DNA of 18,372 bases from assembly GCA_002308875.1 (NCBI GenBank), contig DBWK01000026.1, forward strand, positions 1-18,372. Reading direction: 5' to 3'. How positions within the stretch are numbered: the first letter of the stretch is position 1; every line of letters starts with the position of its first letter. Origin of the DNA: Treponema sp. UBA1240 (GTDB lineage: Bacteria > Spirochaetota > Spirochaetia > Treponematales > Treponemataceae). The notes under the pieces were generated by a model. The model saw nothing but the letters and a program-made list of their open reading frames with translations. It did not search any database and was not told the DNA's origin. Shown here piece after piece: positions 1-7,878 of the stretch. A program made the position numbers and the translations under genes.

Positions 1-24
1 GTCTGCCAATTTCACCACTCTCGC
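1..24 (-). tRNA. tRNA-Leu, 5' end only (cut by window edge)
   Basis: Read on the minus strand from 24, the sequence gives a 7-base acceptor strand GCGAGAG, then T8 G9 and a D-arm beginning GGTGAAATTGGCAGAC. This TGGTGAAATTGGCAGAC pattern is typical of bacterial tRNA-Leu, a class II tRNA with a large D-loop. Only the 5' acceptor strand and part of the D-arm are inside the window, so the anticodon and variable arm cannot be seen. Isotype is inferred from the D-arm pattern. A matching promoter lies just upstream. Confidence 0.75.
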
Positions 25-66
25 CCATATAACCGCAAGTGTTAGCCTACTCAATTACGCTTAAGT

Positions 67-95
67 ATACTAATAATTTCTAAAAAAACTGTCAA
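67..95 (-). promoter_or_regulatory. Predicted sigma-70 type promoter of the tRNA-Leu gene
   Basis: On the minus strand there is a perfect -35 TTGACA (90-95), a 17-nt spacer and a -10 TAGTAT (67-72, 4 of 6 consensus). The predicted start is near 59-60, about 35 nt before the mature tRNA. A nearby TATACT (64-69) looks more like a -10 but would need a 20-nt spacer. The promoter lies directly after the stop codon of the efflux pump gene on the same strand, and no clear terminator separates them, so read-through into the tRNA is possible. Confidence 0.6.
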
Positions 96-115
96 GTACT
101 TTTGCGTTTTTTTAT

Positions 116-3100
116 TTATTTTACGGTTCTGCCGTCAAGTTCCGCAAGCTGATTCATCAACGCATTCGGGTCATTGAATCTCTTTTCTCTGCGCTTATTC
201 AATACTGTGTAAAGAACAGGAGAAAGGAACAGCGTCATGAATGCGCCGGACATAAGTCCGCCTACCATTGTTATACAAATCGGCTGCATGGATTCGGCAC
301 CTTCACCCGGGAAAAATGCCATTGGAACCATTCCTAATACGGTAGTCAGTGTTGACATCAGAATAGGACGCAGTCTGTTACGACCCGCTTCAAGGCAGGC
401 TTCAAAGACCGGCGTTTTTTGCTCAACGAGCTGGTTTGTGTAGTCAACAAGAACGATACCGTTGTTAACAACTACACCTACGAGTGCAACAACACCTACA
501 ACCGAATAAAGGCTGAACTGCTGTTTTGTAATGATGTAAATGCTTACAACGCCGATTGCAAGAAGAGGAATACTAAAGAAGATGATAAACGGATCTATCA
601 GAGATTCAAACTGTGCCGCCATTACTGCAAATACAAGGAAAATTGCAAGTACAATTACGATGATGAATGTGCCTCCGAACCGCTGAATATCACGTGCGTC
701 ACCTGTGTATTCTATGTCAACCGAATCAGGTAGAACAAGGTTGTCTTTCAGAACGCTTTCGACCATTGCCTGTGCTTCCGTTACTGTTGCTCCATCGGCA
801 AGGGCTGCCGTTACATGGTTTACACGTTCGCCGTCTTCGCGCTGAATACGCTGCGGAGATTTGCCGTCCGCAAATGTTACAAAGTTGTCAAGGCTCAGTC
901 TTCCCTTTGCGGTTGAAACTGAAAGTGAACTTAAGTCCGTTATGTTTTGCAGATCAAGCTCCGGCAGGGCGACAATTATGGAATATTCGTTTCCGTCTTT
1001 GTAATATGTGGTGGCTGTAATACCGTTTATTGCCGTTCTTATTTCAGTTGCGATTGCATTTACACTTACACCGGCTGCAGAAGCGGCTTCTGTATTTATT
1101 TGGAGCTGAAAACGCGGGCTTCCGTTTTCAAAGTCGGTTGCAATGTCTTTTACAAGAGGTACTTTTTCCTTGAGAATTTCAACTATCGTATTAGCGGTTT
1201 TAAGCGAGGCATCAGCATCATTTGACATTAATTTTATGTTTATTGCGCTGTTGCCGCCACCAGGACCGCGTCCCGAAGAGAACGAAACTGTTACATCCGA
1301 CCAGTTCTTAAGGTACGGAGTAAGCTTTGCCTTTATGTCAGTAGGACTCATGGTTTGTTCCGTCAGCTCGGGGAGATTTATCTGAATTGAACCGCTGTTA
1401 CCGGTTCCGGAATTGATAATGATATTTTTGTATGCACCTTCACATTCTTTTACAACAATGTCCTGAAACTGGAACAGATAATCAAGTACGACGGAATTGT
1501 TTGTTCCAATCGGCAGCGTTACGGTTACGTTGACCTGATCATCCGCATTAGAAGACGGTGCAAGGTTCATTCCGAACGATGAAAACTTTTGGAAGCTAAG
1601 CAAAAGCATTGAAATAACCAGTGTTACAACCAACAGCCTGTTGTGGATACAAAAGTTAAGGGCTTTTACATAGGCGTTTTCAAGACCGGTTATGCCTTTT
1701 TCGATAGCATTGTCCAAAAATTTAAGCGGTGGAAATTTCAAAGGTTTTTGTACCCTTGTATTAATCTGCATAATACTGCCGCAAAGTGCGGGAACAAGTG
1801 TTACTGCTACAAACAGAGATGCTACTAGTGATATGACAACTGTTATAACGGCTTCATTAAACATCTGTCCTATCATTTCAAGGTCTGCCTTGTAGATGAT
1901 AAGTGGAACAAAAACACAAATGGTCGTAAGTGTTGATGCCACAATGGCGTTTATCATGTTGCGGCTTCCGAGAATTGCGGCAACCGCCGGTTTTTCGCCT
2001 TTTTCCCTGTGTATGTAGATATTTTCAAGAATAACGATTGATGAGTCAACAACCATACCCATACCAAGAATAAGACCCGACATGGTCATGAGGTTGACCG
2101 TAAGATCCATCAGAGCCATACACATGAGTGTAATCAGAATACTAATCGGGATGGAAAGACCGATAATAAAAGAACTTTTTAAGTTTCTGAGAAACAGCAG
2201 AATAATAAGCATAGCAAGTATTGCTCCCTGAAATGCGGAGCCGTATACCTGATTCATTGTAGAATCAATCATTGAAGTGTCGTCACTTATAACACTTACG
2301 CTGATTCCTTTGGGAAGGACAGAGTTTACAGTTTTTAGCTGTTGTCTGATTCCTTTTGATATTGTAGAAGCGTTTGTACCGGATTCATTTGATACGCTTA
2401 TGTAAAGACCGGGTACACCGTTTATGTATACAACACGGCCTGATTTGCTGTAAGCTTCGTAAACCTCCGCAACATCGTCAACCCGTATTGGAACACCGTT
2501 CTTGCTGGTTACGATTGTTTCCCTTATGTCGTCAAGTGAAGTAAAATATTCACTTGTTACGATTTCATAATTGATGTTGTTCTGTGTAATTTCTCCTGAA
2601 GAAAGCTGAATGTTTCTCGCGGCGAGAGCCTGTGAGATAGTGCTGCATGAGATTCCGTACGCATCCAGTCTGTTCTGGTGAACATCAACACGAATCTGCT
2701 TTGTCGCGCCACCCTGAACATCAATGGAAGAAACACCGTCAACACGCTCCAATAACGGTGCAATCGTGTCTTCCGCCAGTATTTTCAATTCGTTCAGCGG
2801 CAGATCACCTTCAACCGCAAGACGCATGATTGGCATAGAAGATGAGTTGAATTTAAATATTGAAGGTGTGCTGCAGTTATCCGGCAGACGACCTTGTACT
2901 CTTGTAATTGCGGATTGAATTTCATCCGCCGCTTCGTCCAAGTCCTGGTCATATCCGAATTCAATACCAATCCAGCTGCTTCCGTTGGAAGATGTTGAAT
3001 TTATTGACTTTATGCCCGGGATTCGTGTCAGTTGGTTTGTAAGAACCTGTGTAACGCTTTTGTCTATTTCTTCCGGTCCAACGTTGCTGTAAGTGGTCAT

Positions 3101-3241
3101 AACGGAAATCATCGGAAAGGTCGTTTCGGGATACATCGCAATTCCGAGCTTTGGAAGAAAAACACAGCACAATACGATTATAAGAATGTATACCATTACA
3201 ATGGTAACAGGGCGGCGGACTGAAAGTTCTGCTATGGACAC
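116..3241 (-). CDS. RND-family efflux pump, inner-membrane permease subunit
   Basis: This is the proton-driven inner-membrane pump of a tripartite efflux system (1041 aa, usual length for the AcrB/MdtB-like superfamily). The N terminus is typical (SIAELSVRRPVTI, then a first membrane helix at about 11-33). Helix clusters at about 340-490 and 855-1015 enclose two large periplasmic loops (about 35-335 and 555-850). The helix-4 motif reads MVVDSSIVILEN with D399 followed by S400, where AcrB has Asp-Asp. The helix-10 motif reads VVNNGIVLVDY with N926-N927, where AcrB has the relay Lys. This D-S/N-N version resembles the RND subgroup with VDNSIVVLEN-like motifs rather than AcrB itself. The start is GTG, one base after the adaptor gene's stop, with AGGAG (3248-3252) 6 nt upstream, so translation is probably coupled. 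It is the last gene of the efflux operon. Family is certain, substrate unknown. The gene order and adaptor type match Borrelia BesCAB, where this would be the BesB equivalent. Confidence 0.95.
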   Translation of the reverse strand: MSIAELSVRRPVTIVMVYILIIVLCCVFLPKLGIAMYPETTFPMISVMTTYSNVGPEEIDKSVTQVLTNQLTRIPGIKSINSTSSNGSSWIGIEFGYDQDLDEAADEIQSAITRVQGRLPDNCSTPSIFKFNSSSMPIMRLAVEGDLPLNELKILAEDTIAPLLERVDGVSSIDVQGGATKQIRVDVHQNRLDAYGISCSTISQALAARNIQLSSGEITQNNINYEIVTSEYFTSLDDIRETIVTSKNGVPIRVDDVAEVYEAYSKSGRVVYINGVPGLYISVSNESGTNASTISKGIRQQLKTVNSVLPKGISVSVISDDTSMIDSTMNQVYGSAFQGAILAMLIILLFLRNLKSSFIIGLSIPISILITLMCMALMDLTVNLMTMSGLILGMGMVVDSSIVILENIYIHREKGEKPAVAAILGSRNMINAIVASTLTTICVFVPLIIYKADLEMIGQMFNEAVITVVISLVASLFVAVTLVPALCGSIMQINTRVQKPLKFPPLKFLDNAIEKGITGLENAYVKALNFCIHNRLLVVTLVISMLLLSFQKFSSFGMNLAPSSNADDQVNVTVTLPIGTNNSVVLDYLFQFQDIVVKECEGAYKNIIINSGTGNSGSIQINLPELTEQTMSPTDIKAKLTPYLKNWSDVTVSFSSGRGPGGGNSAINIKLMSNDADASLKTANTIVEILKEKVPLVKDIATDFENGSPRFQLQINTEAASAAGVSVNAIATEIRTAINGITATTYYKDGNEYSIIVALPELDLQNITDLSSLSVSTAKGRLSLDNFVTFADGKSPQRIQREDGERVNHVTAALADGATVTEAQAMVESVLKDNLVLPDSVDIEYTGDARDIQRFGGTFIIVIVLAIFLVFAVMAAQFESLIDPFIIFFSIPLLAIGVVSIYIITKQQFSLYSVVGVVALVGVVVNNGIVLVDYTNQLVEQKTPVFEACLEAGRNRLRPILMSTLTTVLGMVPMAFFPGEGAESMQPICITMVGGLMSGAFMTLFLSPVLYTVLNKRREKRFNDPNALMNQLAELDGRTVK

Positions 3242-3242
3242 G

Positions 3243-4289
3243 TTATTCTCCTGATGTGGTTGCCGCGATTTTAACCGGACTGCCTTCTGTTACCGAACCC
3301 GCTGTAATAACTACATCGCCTTCTTTTACGCCGGAAGTGAGCTGTATGTCGGAATCATTGCTGATACCTGTTGTTACAAAAACACGTTTGGCTTCGTTGT
3401 TTTCTATAACGAATACACAGTCCTTGTCGTTATAGGTTTTCAGAGCTTTTTTGGGGATAACAAATGTGTCGTCTTCTTGTTTTATAACAAGCTTTATGCT
3501 TGCGAACATTCCCGGTTTTATCCGCGAATCGTCCTCATCAAGTCTTAAACCTAAACGGATTGTTCGTGTTTGATTGTCTACAACGGGACTAAGTGTTTCA
3601 ACCGTTGCGGGAAAAAACTCATCAGGAGCTGAAACAAGTGATACAAATGCCGGTAAACCTTTTTTCAGGTATACGGAATATTTTTCCGAAACGTATGTAA
3701 CAATTTCAAGGTCAGACAGAGAACCCACCGTAGCAATAGCTGTACCTGAGTTTACAGTGTCACCGGTGCTAACATTGAGGGTTATGATTGTTCCGCTTAC
3801 AGGTGCTGTAATAGGGCTTGCCGCATAAGTTGCACCCGGTTTTGACGGATCAACGTATGCTATTACTTCGCCTTTTTTTACGGAGTCACCCAGATTTTTT
3901 TTGAGTTGGGTGATTTTTCCTGATGTAATAGGAAAAGCTGTTACTTCCATTTTTGACGCTATGTCGCCGTTTATCTTTACGGTTGCACGTATTGTTTCTT
4001 TTTTCATTTCTTTTGCTGAAACTGTGATAGTGTTCAACGCTTGCGCACCGTTACCACCGGGTCCACCCGGCATTTTTCCCATACCTCCCGGTGCACCGCC
4101 TCCTGGCATACCGCCGGGGGCATTTTTCTTGGAAAAGGAATTTAGCAGTGTAAGTCCAAGAAAAACTGCGATTAGAGCTACGACTATTATTTTAACAATG
4201 TTGTCAAAAGCATTGGATTTCTTTTTGGATTCTGCCCGACTATCCGCCTCATCCTGATGAGAGGTATAGTCAAAATCATTATTCTTCAT
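3243..4289 (-). CDS. Periplasmic adaptor (membrane fusion protein) of RND pump, hairpin-less BesA-like type
   Basis: This links the inner-membrane pump to the outer-membrane channel. From the chosen start the protein is 348 aa: a hydrophilic cytoplasmic tail (1-30, charged and Lys-rich), one membrane anchor (31-50), a Gly/Pro/Met-rich linker (57-80), two lipoyl half-motifs (about 122-148 and 158-190), then beta-barrel and membrane-proximal domains (about 195-345, with IKPGMFASIKL at 257-267). Only about 10 residues separate the lipoyl halves, so the long alpha-helical hairpin of AcrA-type adaptors is absent. That is known for Borrelia BesA. The ATG at 4289 is preferred because GGAG (4296-4299) sits 6 nt upstream. 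An in-frame ATG at 4319 would add 10 residues but lies deeper in the upstream gene. The chosen start overlaps the channel gene's end by 11 nt, implying coupled translation. Confidence 0.93.
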   Translation of the reverse strand: MKNNDFDYTSHQDEADSRAESKKKSNAFDNIVKIIVVALIAVFLGLTLLNSFSKKNAPGGMPGGGAPGGMGKMPGGPGGNGAQALNTITVSAKEMKKETIRATVKINGDIASKMEVTAFPITSGKITQLKKNLGDSVKKGEVIAYVDPSKPGATYAASPITAPVSGTIITLNVSTGDTVNSGTAIATVGSLSDLEIVTYVSEKYSVYLKKGLPAFVSLVSAPDEFFPATVETLSPVVDNQTRTIRLGLRLDEDDSRIKPGMFASIKLVIKQEDDTFVIPKKALKTYNDKDCVFVIENNEAKRVFVTTGISNDSDIQLTSGVKEGDVVITAGSVTEGSPVKIAATTSGE

Positions 4290-5616
4290 TTTTGGCTCCA
4301 TATTTAGATAAAAGTTCATTTACAGGAATGTTTAACGCCGCGGCAAGATTGTATATGCTGACGAGATAATTGCTTTCCGCTTCGGAAAGAGTCTGCTTTG
4401 CCGTAATGAGTTCCTGACGCTGTGTTGCGAGTTCCGTCTGTGACAAAAGACCTGCATTGTAGCTTTGTACAGAAAGTTCATAGGCTTTTTCGGCTATGGT
4501 ACTGTTAAGTCTGTTGGTTGCTAACGATTCATACAGCCTTACTAATTCCGCTGTTTTGTTGTTAATATCCTGTCGTGCGTTTTTGATTACATTTTCGAGA
4601 CTTATAGCAGCGGTTGAAACGGAATCCTTTGAATTTTTAATACTTAAGTTGTCGTTTGAACCCGGAATGTATCCGTTCAAAGGTATGGAAACGGATACGG
4701 AAAAAGAACCGTTAAGTCCCGGTGTTTTTGCATCTTTTTTTATTTCACTGCCGGAACGCAGACTTTCTGAAATGTTTATTGACGGCGAATATGCCGAATG
4801 TTTGGAAAGGCTTTCAGAAAGCTGTGCCCTTATAAGAGCTTCCCTTGCCTGAATAACATCAAAACGGTTTTCAACAAATTCGTCCGCAAGTTTGTCCGCT
4901 GGCGGCAAATTCAGTTTTTTTATGGAAGTGTTGTCCTTGAATTTTATTTGTGTTCCCGCGTCCAGTCCAAGCAGCTGCAAAAAGGACGAAAGCGAATTTT
5001 GATATGAGGTCTGAGCCTGCGTTATTCTCGGCTGAATGGACTGATATGAGTAGCGGGCTTTTAGCAGTTCCAGTTCGGATGCAAGTCCGTTCTTGTAGTT
5101 TGCGTTAACCTGATCATATTGTTTTTTGGCAAGGTTAAGGCTTTCTTCAAGAATAGCAATGTTTTTTTGCTGTGAAAGCAGGTTGTAAAAAGAAGTTGTT
5201 GCCTGGAGCCGCGTATTGCTTACAAGTTTTGAATATGCGGTTTTTGCTGATGAATAGGTGAGTGATGTTATTTTTGCTTTAATAGGAATGGCTGTGTTAA
5301 GCCCTATGCTTATTCCGGCTGAACCAGACCAGGACCAGCTGCTGCTGTCTTTTGGAAAAAATGTTTTTCCGTCGCTTATTGTATGTGAATTTGAAATTCC
5401 GCCGTTCAGCGATAATGAGGGTATCAGCGAATTCCATGCATTTTTATCGGCTCTCTGTGCTGAAGCCAGCTCAATCTCTTGTTTTTTTATATCAGGGTTC
5501 TGATTCGTTGCAAGTTCTTGTGCTCTTTCAAGAGTTAGTTCCATTTCGGCAGAATAAAGAAAAGCTAATGCGGTTGCAAAACAGAAAATAAAGAGTGTTT
5601 TTTTAATGATTTTCAT
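4279..5616 (-). CDS. TolC-family outer-membrane efflux channel
   Basis: This is the outer-membrane exit duct of the tripartite pump (445 aa, typical of the family). A signal peptide covers about residues 1-23 (KIIKK, hydrophobic core, cut near YSA). Two repeats rich in long amphipathic helices follow: LTLERAQELATNQNPDI opens the first, and INNKTAELVRLYESL with SYNAGLLSQTELATQRQEL forms part of the second. These are the alternating helical and strand elements of outer membrane efflux proteins. It is the first gene of the operon; the adaptor starts inside its last codons. Ribosome binding is weak (AGGA about 12 nt before the ATG). A predicted promoter with an overlapping palindrome lies 32-60 nt upstream. 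It corresponds in position to besC of Borrelia. Confidence 0.93.
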   Translation of the reverse strand: MKIIKKTLFIFCFATALAFLYSAEMELTLERAQELATNQNPDIKKQEIELASAQRADKNAWNSLIPSLSLNGGISNSHTISDGKTFFPKDSSSWSWSGSAGISIGLNTAIPIKAKITSLTYSSAKTAYSKLVSNTRLQATTSFYNLLSQQKNIAILEESLNLAKKQYDQVNANYKNGLASELELLKARYSYQSIQPRITQAQTSYQNSLSSFLQLLGLDAGTQIKFKDNTSIKKLNLPPADKLADEFVENRFDVIQAREALIRAQLSESLSKHSAYSPSINISESLRSGSEIKKDAKTPGLNGSFSVSVSIPLNGYIPGSNDNLSIKNSKDSVSTAAISLENVIKNARQDINNKTAELVRLYESLATNRLNSTIAEKAYELSVQSYNAGLLSQTELATQRQELITAKQTLSEAESNYLVSIYNLAAALNIPVNELLSKYGAKNEE

Positions 5617-5645
5617 ATTTTACTTTTATCCTAAGCTGTATTAGT

Positions 5646-5664
5646 AAATTGTAACTTACAATTT
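5646..5664. promoter_or_regulatory. Perfect 19-bp palindrome, candidate operator
   Basis: AAATTGTAACTTACAATTT is a perfect inverted repeat with 9-bp arms around one central base. It lies in the divergent region between the efflux operon and the two-component genes and covers the predicted -10 of the efflux promoter. Such symmetry fits a dimeric repressor or a response regulator. Which protein binds is unknown. OmpR-type regulators usually prefer direct repeats, so a second regulator encoded elsewhere is possible. Confidence 0.55.
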
Positions 5665-5676
5665 TCCTTAATGCAA
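5648..5676 (-). promoter_or_regulatory. Predicted promoter of the efflux operon
   Basis: On the minus strand there is TTGCAT (-35, 5671-5676, 3 of 6 consensus), a 17-nt spacer and TACAAT (-10, 5648-5653, 5 of 6). The predicted start is near 5641, giving a leader of about 25 nt before the channel gene. The -10 is embedded in the 19-bp palindrome, so a bound protein would block RNA polymerase. The weak -35 would suit an activated or repressed gene. Confidence 0.4.
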
Positions 5677-5800
5677 TACTAGACTATTTTTGAAAAGAGG
5701 TCATTAACACAAAATAAAAAGAATTTGAAAAAGTTGTTATTTCCTTTTATGTCAATTTATTTATTTTGAAAACTATGCGATTATTAAACTGGTATTTAGT

Positions 5801-6514
5801 ATGAAAGCAAAAATTCTTATTGTGGAAGATGTTAAAGAGCTTTCCGCTCTTGTAGCTATGTATCTTGAAAAAGAAGGAATGGAAACTTTTCAGGCTGAAA
5901 CGGCGGAGATTGCGCTGGAAAAAATGTCAAAGTGGACACCTGATTTGGTTATTCTTGATTTGAATCTTCCCGGAATGGACGGATTTGAATTTCTCAATCA
6001 TTTTAGAAAAACAAATTCCATACCTGTTATTATTGTTTCGGCACGTGACGCTGATGAAGACATTATTGCCGGTCTCGGTTACGGAGCGGATGAATTTGTT
6101 ACAAAGCCTTTTTCACCCAAAGTACTTGTTGCGCGGGTAAGAGCTCTGATTCGTCGTATGCATGAAAATTCTACAACTGTTCAGGACGACAAGATTGTTG
6201 AGTTTGGAAATTTTATTCTTGATATGAACAGTTTTGTTCTTAAAAGAATAACAGATACTAATACTGAAAGAATACCGCTTTCCGCAAAGGAATACGCTGT
6301 TTTGGTGTATTTGGTTGAAAATGAAGGAAAAATCCTTTCACCTGAAAAAATATATGATGATGTGTGGAAAGCCGAATTCGGTGATTTATCTGCTGTGGCA
6401 GTATATATTCAGCGATTAAGAAGAAAGATAGAGCTGAATCCTTCCGAACCGCATTTTATACGCACTATATATGGAATGGGATACTGCTTTTCTCTTTCGG
6501 GTAAAGAAATATGA
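5801..6514 (+). CDS. OmpR/PhoB-family response regulator
   Basis: This is a DNA-binding transcriptional regulator of a two-component system (237 aa). The receiver domain (about 3-118) has the acidic pair E9-D10, phospho-acceptor D53 in VILDLNLPGMDG, switch residue S80 and conserved K102 in TKPF. A winged-helix domain follows (about 134-232), with a recognition helix near 196-210 (SAVAVYIQRLRRKIE) and the usual ending IRTIYGMGYCF. It overlaps the kinase gene by 4 bases (ATGA), so both are coupled. It is divergent from the efflux operon, and regulation of that pump is the likely job by analogy with similar layouts, but this is inference. I see no convincing Shine-Dalgarno sequence or promoter directly upstream. 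Confidence 0.95.
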   Translation: MKAKILIVEDVKELSALVAMYLEKEGMETFQAETAEIALEKMSKWTPDLVILDLNLPGMDGFEFLNHFRKTNSIPVIIVSARDADEDIIAGLGYGADEFVTKPFSPKVLVARVRALIRRMHENSTTVQDDKIVEFGNFILDMNSFVLKRITDTNTERIPLSAKEYAVLVYLVENEGKILSPEKIYDDVWKAEFGDLSAVAVYIQRLRRKIELNPSEPHFIRTIYGMGYCFSLSGKEI

Positions 6515-7851
6515 AAATAAAAACTCAGTTTTCGTTGTTTCTTACAGGTATAGTACTGATACCTGTTTTGGTTTTTATATGTGTAGCCATTTTCCGCTAT
6601 AATAACAGACCGGAATCCCTGCTTGTACCGGATTACAAAGAAATAAGCGAAATGTCAGTTGTTGCGGTTGATTCCAGGTCCTGGACTGAATTACGGAACA
6701 AGCTGCAGCAAATGCCGAACCGTGTGGAAATTGTTGTTTTGAATCACGAAGGAATTGTTCTGTTTTCCACGATACAATCCGTTCCTCAGAACATCAGCCT
6801 GTCTGACAGCGATATAATGAATCTGGTTCGGAACACAGACGAATACATTTATCAGATTAACATGGCACCGGAAAAAACAGCTTCCCCTTACTGTATAATA
6901 ACGCGAATGCCGGTGAGGGGCAGAAACAACAGACCGTTCTTTTTCTACACATACAGAATTGCAATTTTAATCTGCCTTGTTCTGCTTTTGTTCTGCGCTT
7001 CAGTTCTGTTTATAATTGCAAAAAACATTACAAACTCAATAACAGTCTTGGAAAAGGCAACACGACAGATTTGTGACGGTAATCTTGATGAGGAAGTTGT
7101 GGCAAGCGGCGGTAACGAAATAACTTCGCTTACGAACAGCCTTAACCGCATGCGGATAGCGCTTAAAGAAGACAGACAACGTCGCGGACGCTTTATTATG
7201 GGTGTAAGTCATGATTTGCGGACACCGCTCGCGCTTATAAAAGGTTATACCGAAGCGATTGCCGACGGTGTTGTTGATGACGAGGAAATGCAAAAAAAAT
7301 CACTGGCAATTGTAGGCAATAAGATTTCACAGCTTGAAGATATGATTGATGAACTTATCAATTTTACAAAGCTTGATACAGGGGAATGGCGCGAAAGCCT
7401 TGAATCAAAACCTGTCGCTTCATTTCTTAACGATTTTGCCCGGAATCTTAAGGTTGACGGTAATATTCTGCGGCGGCAAATAGAAACTGATATTTCCGTT
7501 CCTGATGATGTTACTGTGCTCTTTGATCCGGGACTTTTTTTGCGGGCCTTGGAAAATCTTACCAGCAACGCTGTTCGCTACACCGCTGAAAACGGAAAGA
7601 TTTTCTTTACTGCCGACTATTCCGGCAACAATATAACGATAACAGTTTCCGACAACGGAAAAGGAATTTCGGAAGAAGATCTGCCGTTTATTTTTGATCC
7701 GTTTTTCAGGGGATCTTGTTCCCGCCGCGAAAAGGGCAGCGGTTTGGGGCTTTCAGTTGTAAAAAGTGTTATTGATTCGCACGGCTGGAATATCCGTGTC
7801 GAATCAGAACTGAATGATTATACAAAATTTATCATCACCATACCGTGCTGA
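6511..7851 (+). CDS. Membrane sensor histidine kinase with HAMP domain
   Basis: This is the autophosphorylating partner of the preceding response regulator (446 aa). Membrane helix 1 is at about 6-28 and helix 2 at about 149-171, enclosing a periplasmic sensor region of about 118 residues that I do not recognise. A HAMP domain follows (about 172-222), then the HisKA helix with phospho-acceptor H234 in GVSHDLRTPL. The ATPase domain has an N-box with N353 (ENLTSNAVRYT), a G1 box DNGKGI (381-386), an F-box FDPFFRG (395-401) and a G2 box GSGLGLS (409-415). All catalytic motifs are intact. The start overlaps the regulator's stop by 4 bases. The signal is unknown; envelope stress or a pump substrate would fit the neighbouring efflux genes. 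Confidence 0.95.
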   Translation: MKIKTQFSLFLTGIVLIPVLVFICVAIFRYNNRPESLLVPDYKEISEMSVVAVDSRSWTELRNKLQQMPNRVEIVVLNHEGIVLFSTIQSVPQNISLSDSDIMNLVRNTDEYIYQINMAPEKTASPYCIITRMPVRGRNNRPFFFYTYRIAILICLVLLLFCASVLFIIAKNITNSITVLEKATRQICDGNLDEEVVASGGNEITSLTNSLNRMRIALKEDRQRRGRFIMGVSHDLRTPLALIKGYTEAIADGVVDDEEMQKKSLAIVGNKISQLEDMIDELINFTKLDTGEWRESLESKPVASFLNDFARNLKVDGNILRRQIETDISVPDDVTVLFDPGLFLRALENLTSNAVRYTAENGKIFFTADYSGNNITITVSDNGKGISEEDLPFIFDPFFRGSCSRREKGSGLGLSVVKSVIDSHGWNIRVESELNDYTKFIITIPC

Positions 7852-7863
7852 TACGGTGATGAT
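7831..7863. terminator. Candidate bidirectional terminator between convergent genes
   Basis: ATCATCACC (7831-7839) and GGTGATGAT (7855-7863) form a perfect 9-bp stem with a 15-nt loop. An alternative inner stem, ACCGT/ACGGT (7842-7846/7853-7857), competes with it. The element straddles the stop codon of the kinase gene and lies before the stop of the convergent lipoprotein gene. U-tracts are short on both strands, so termination efficiency is uncertain. Confidence 0.4.
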
Positions 7864-7878
7864 ATTATAAGCTTTAAT

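Noticed and set aside
96..115. Terminator for the efflux operon
   Set aside because: AAGTACTT is palindromic but has no loop and the T-run that follows belongs to the tRNA promoter spacer; no stem-loop supports termination.
237..1895. Several plus-strand open frames of 60-118 codons opposite the efflux pump gene
   Set aside because: They overlap a full-length RND gene in antisense, are Cys/Arg-rich or low in family resemblance, and lack ribosome sites; they are shadows.
4290..4319. Upstream ATG giving a 358-aa adaptor
   Set aside because: The ATG at 4289 has a well-placed GGAG, whereas 4319 has no Shine-Dalgarno sequence and overlaps the channel gene by 41 nt.
5690..5772. Three copies of TTGAAAA (5690, 5725, 5766) in the divergent region, considered as response-regulator direct repeats
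   Set aside because: Spacings of 35 and 41 bp are not the 10-11 bp expected for OmpR-type sites, and the motif is common in A+T-rich spacers.
5766..5800. TTGAAA with CTGGTA or TGGTAT as a promoter for the response regulator
   Set aside because: The -10 candidates match at most 3 of 6 positions; no confident promoter could be set.
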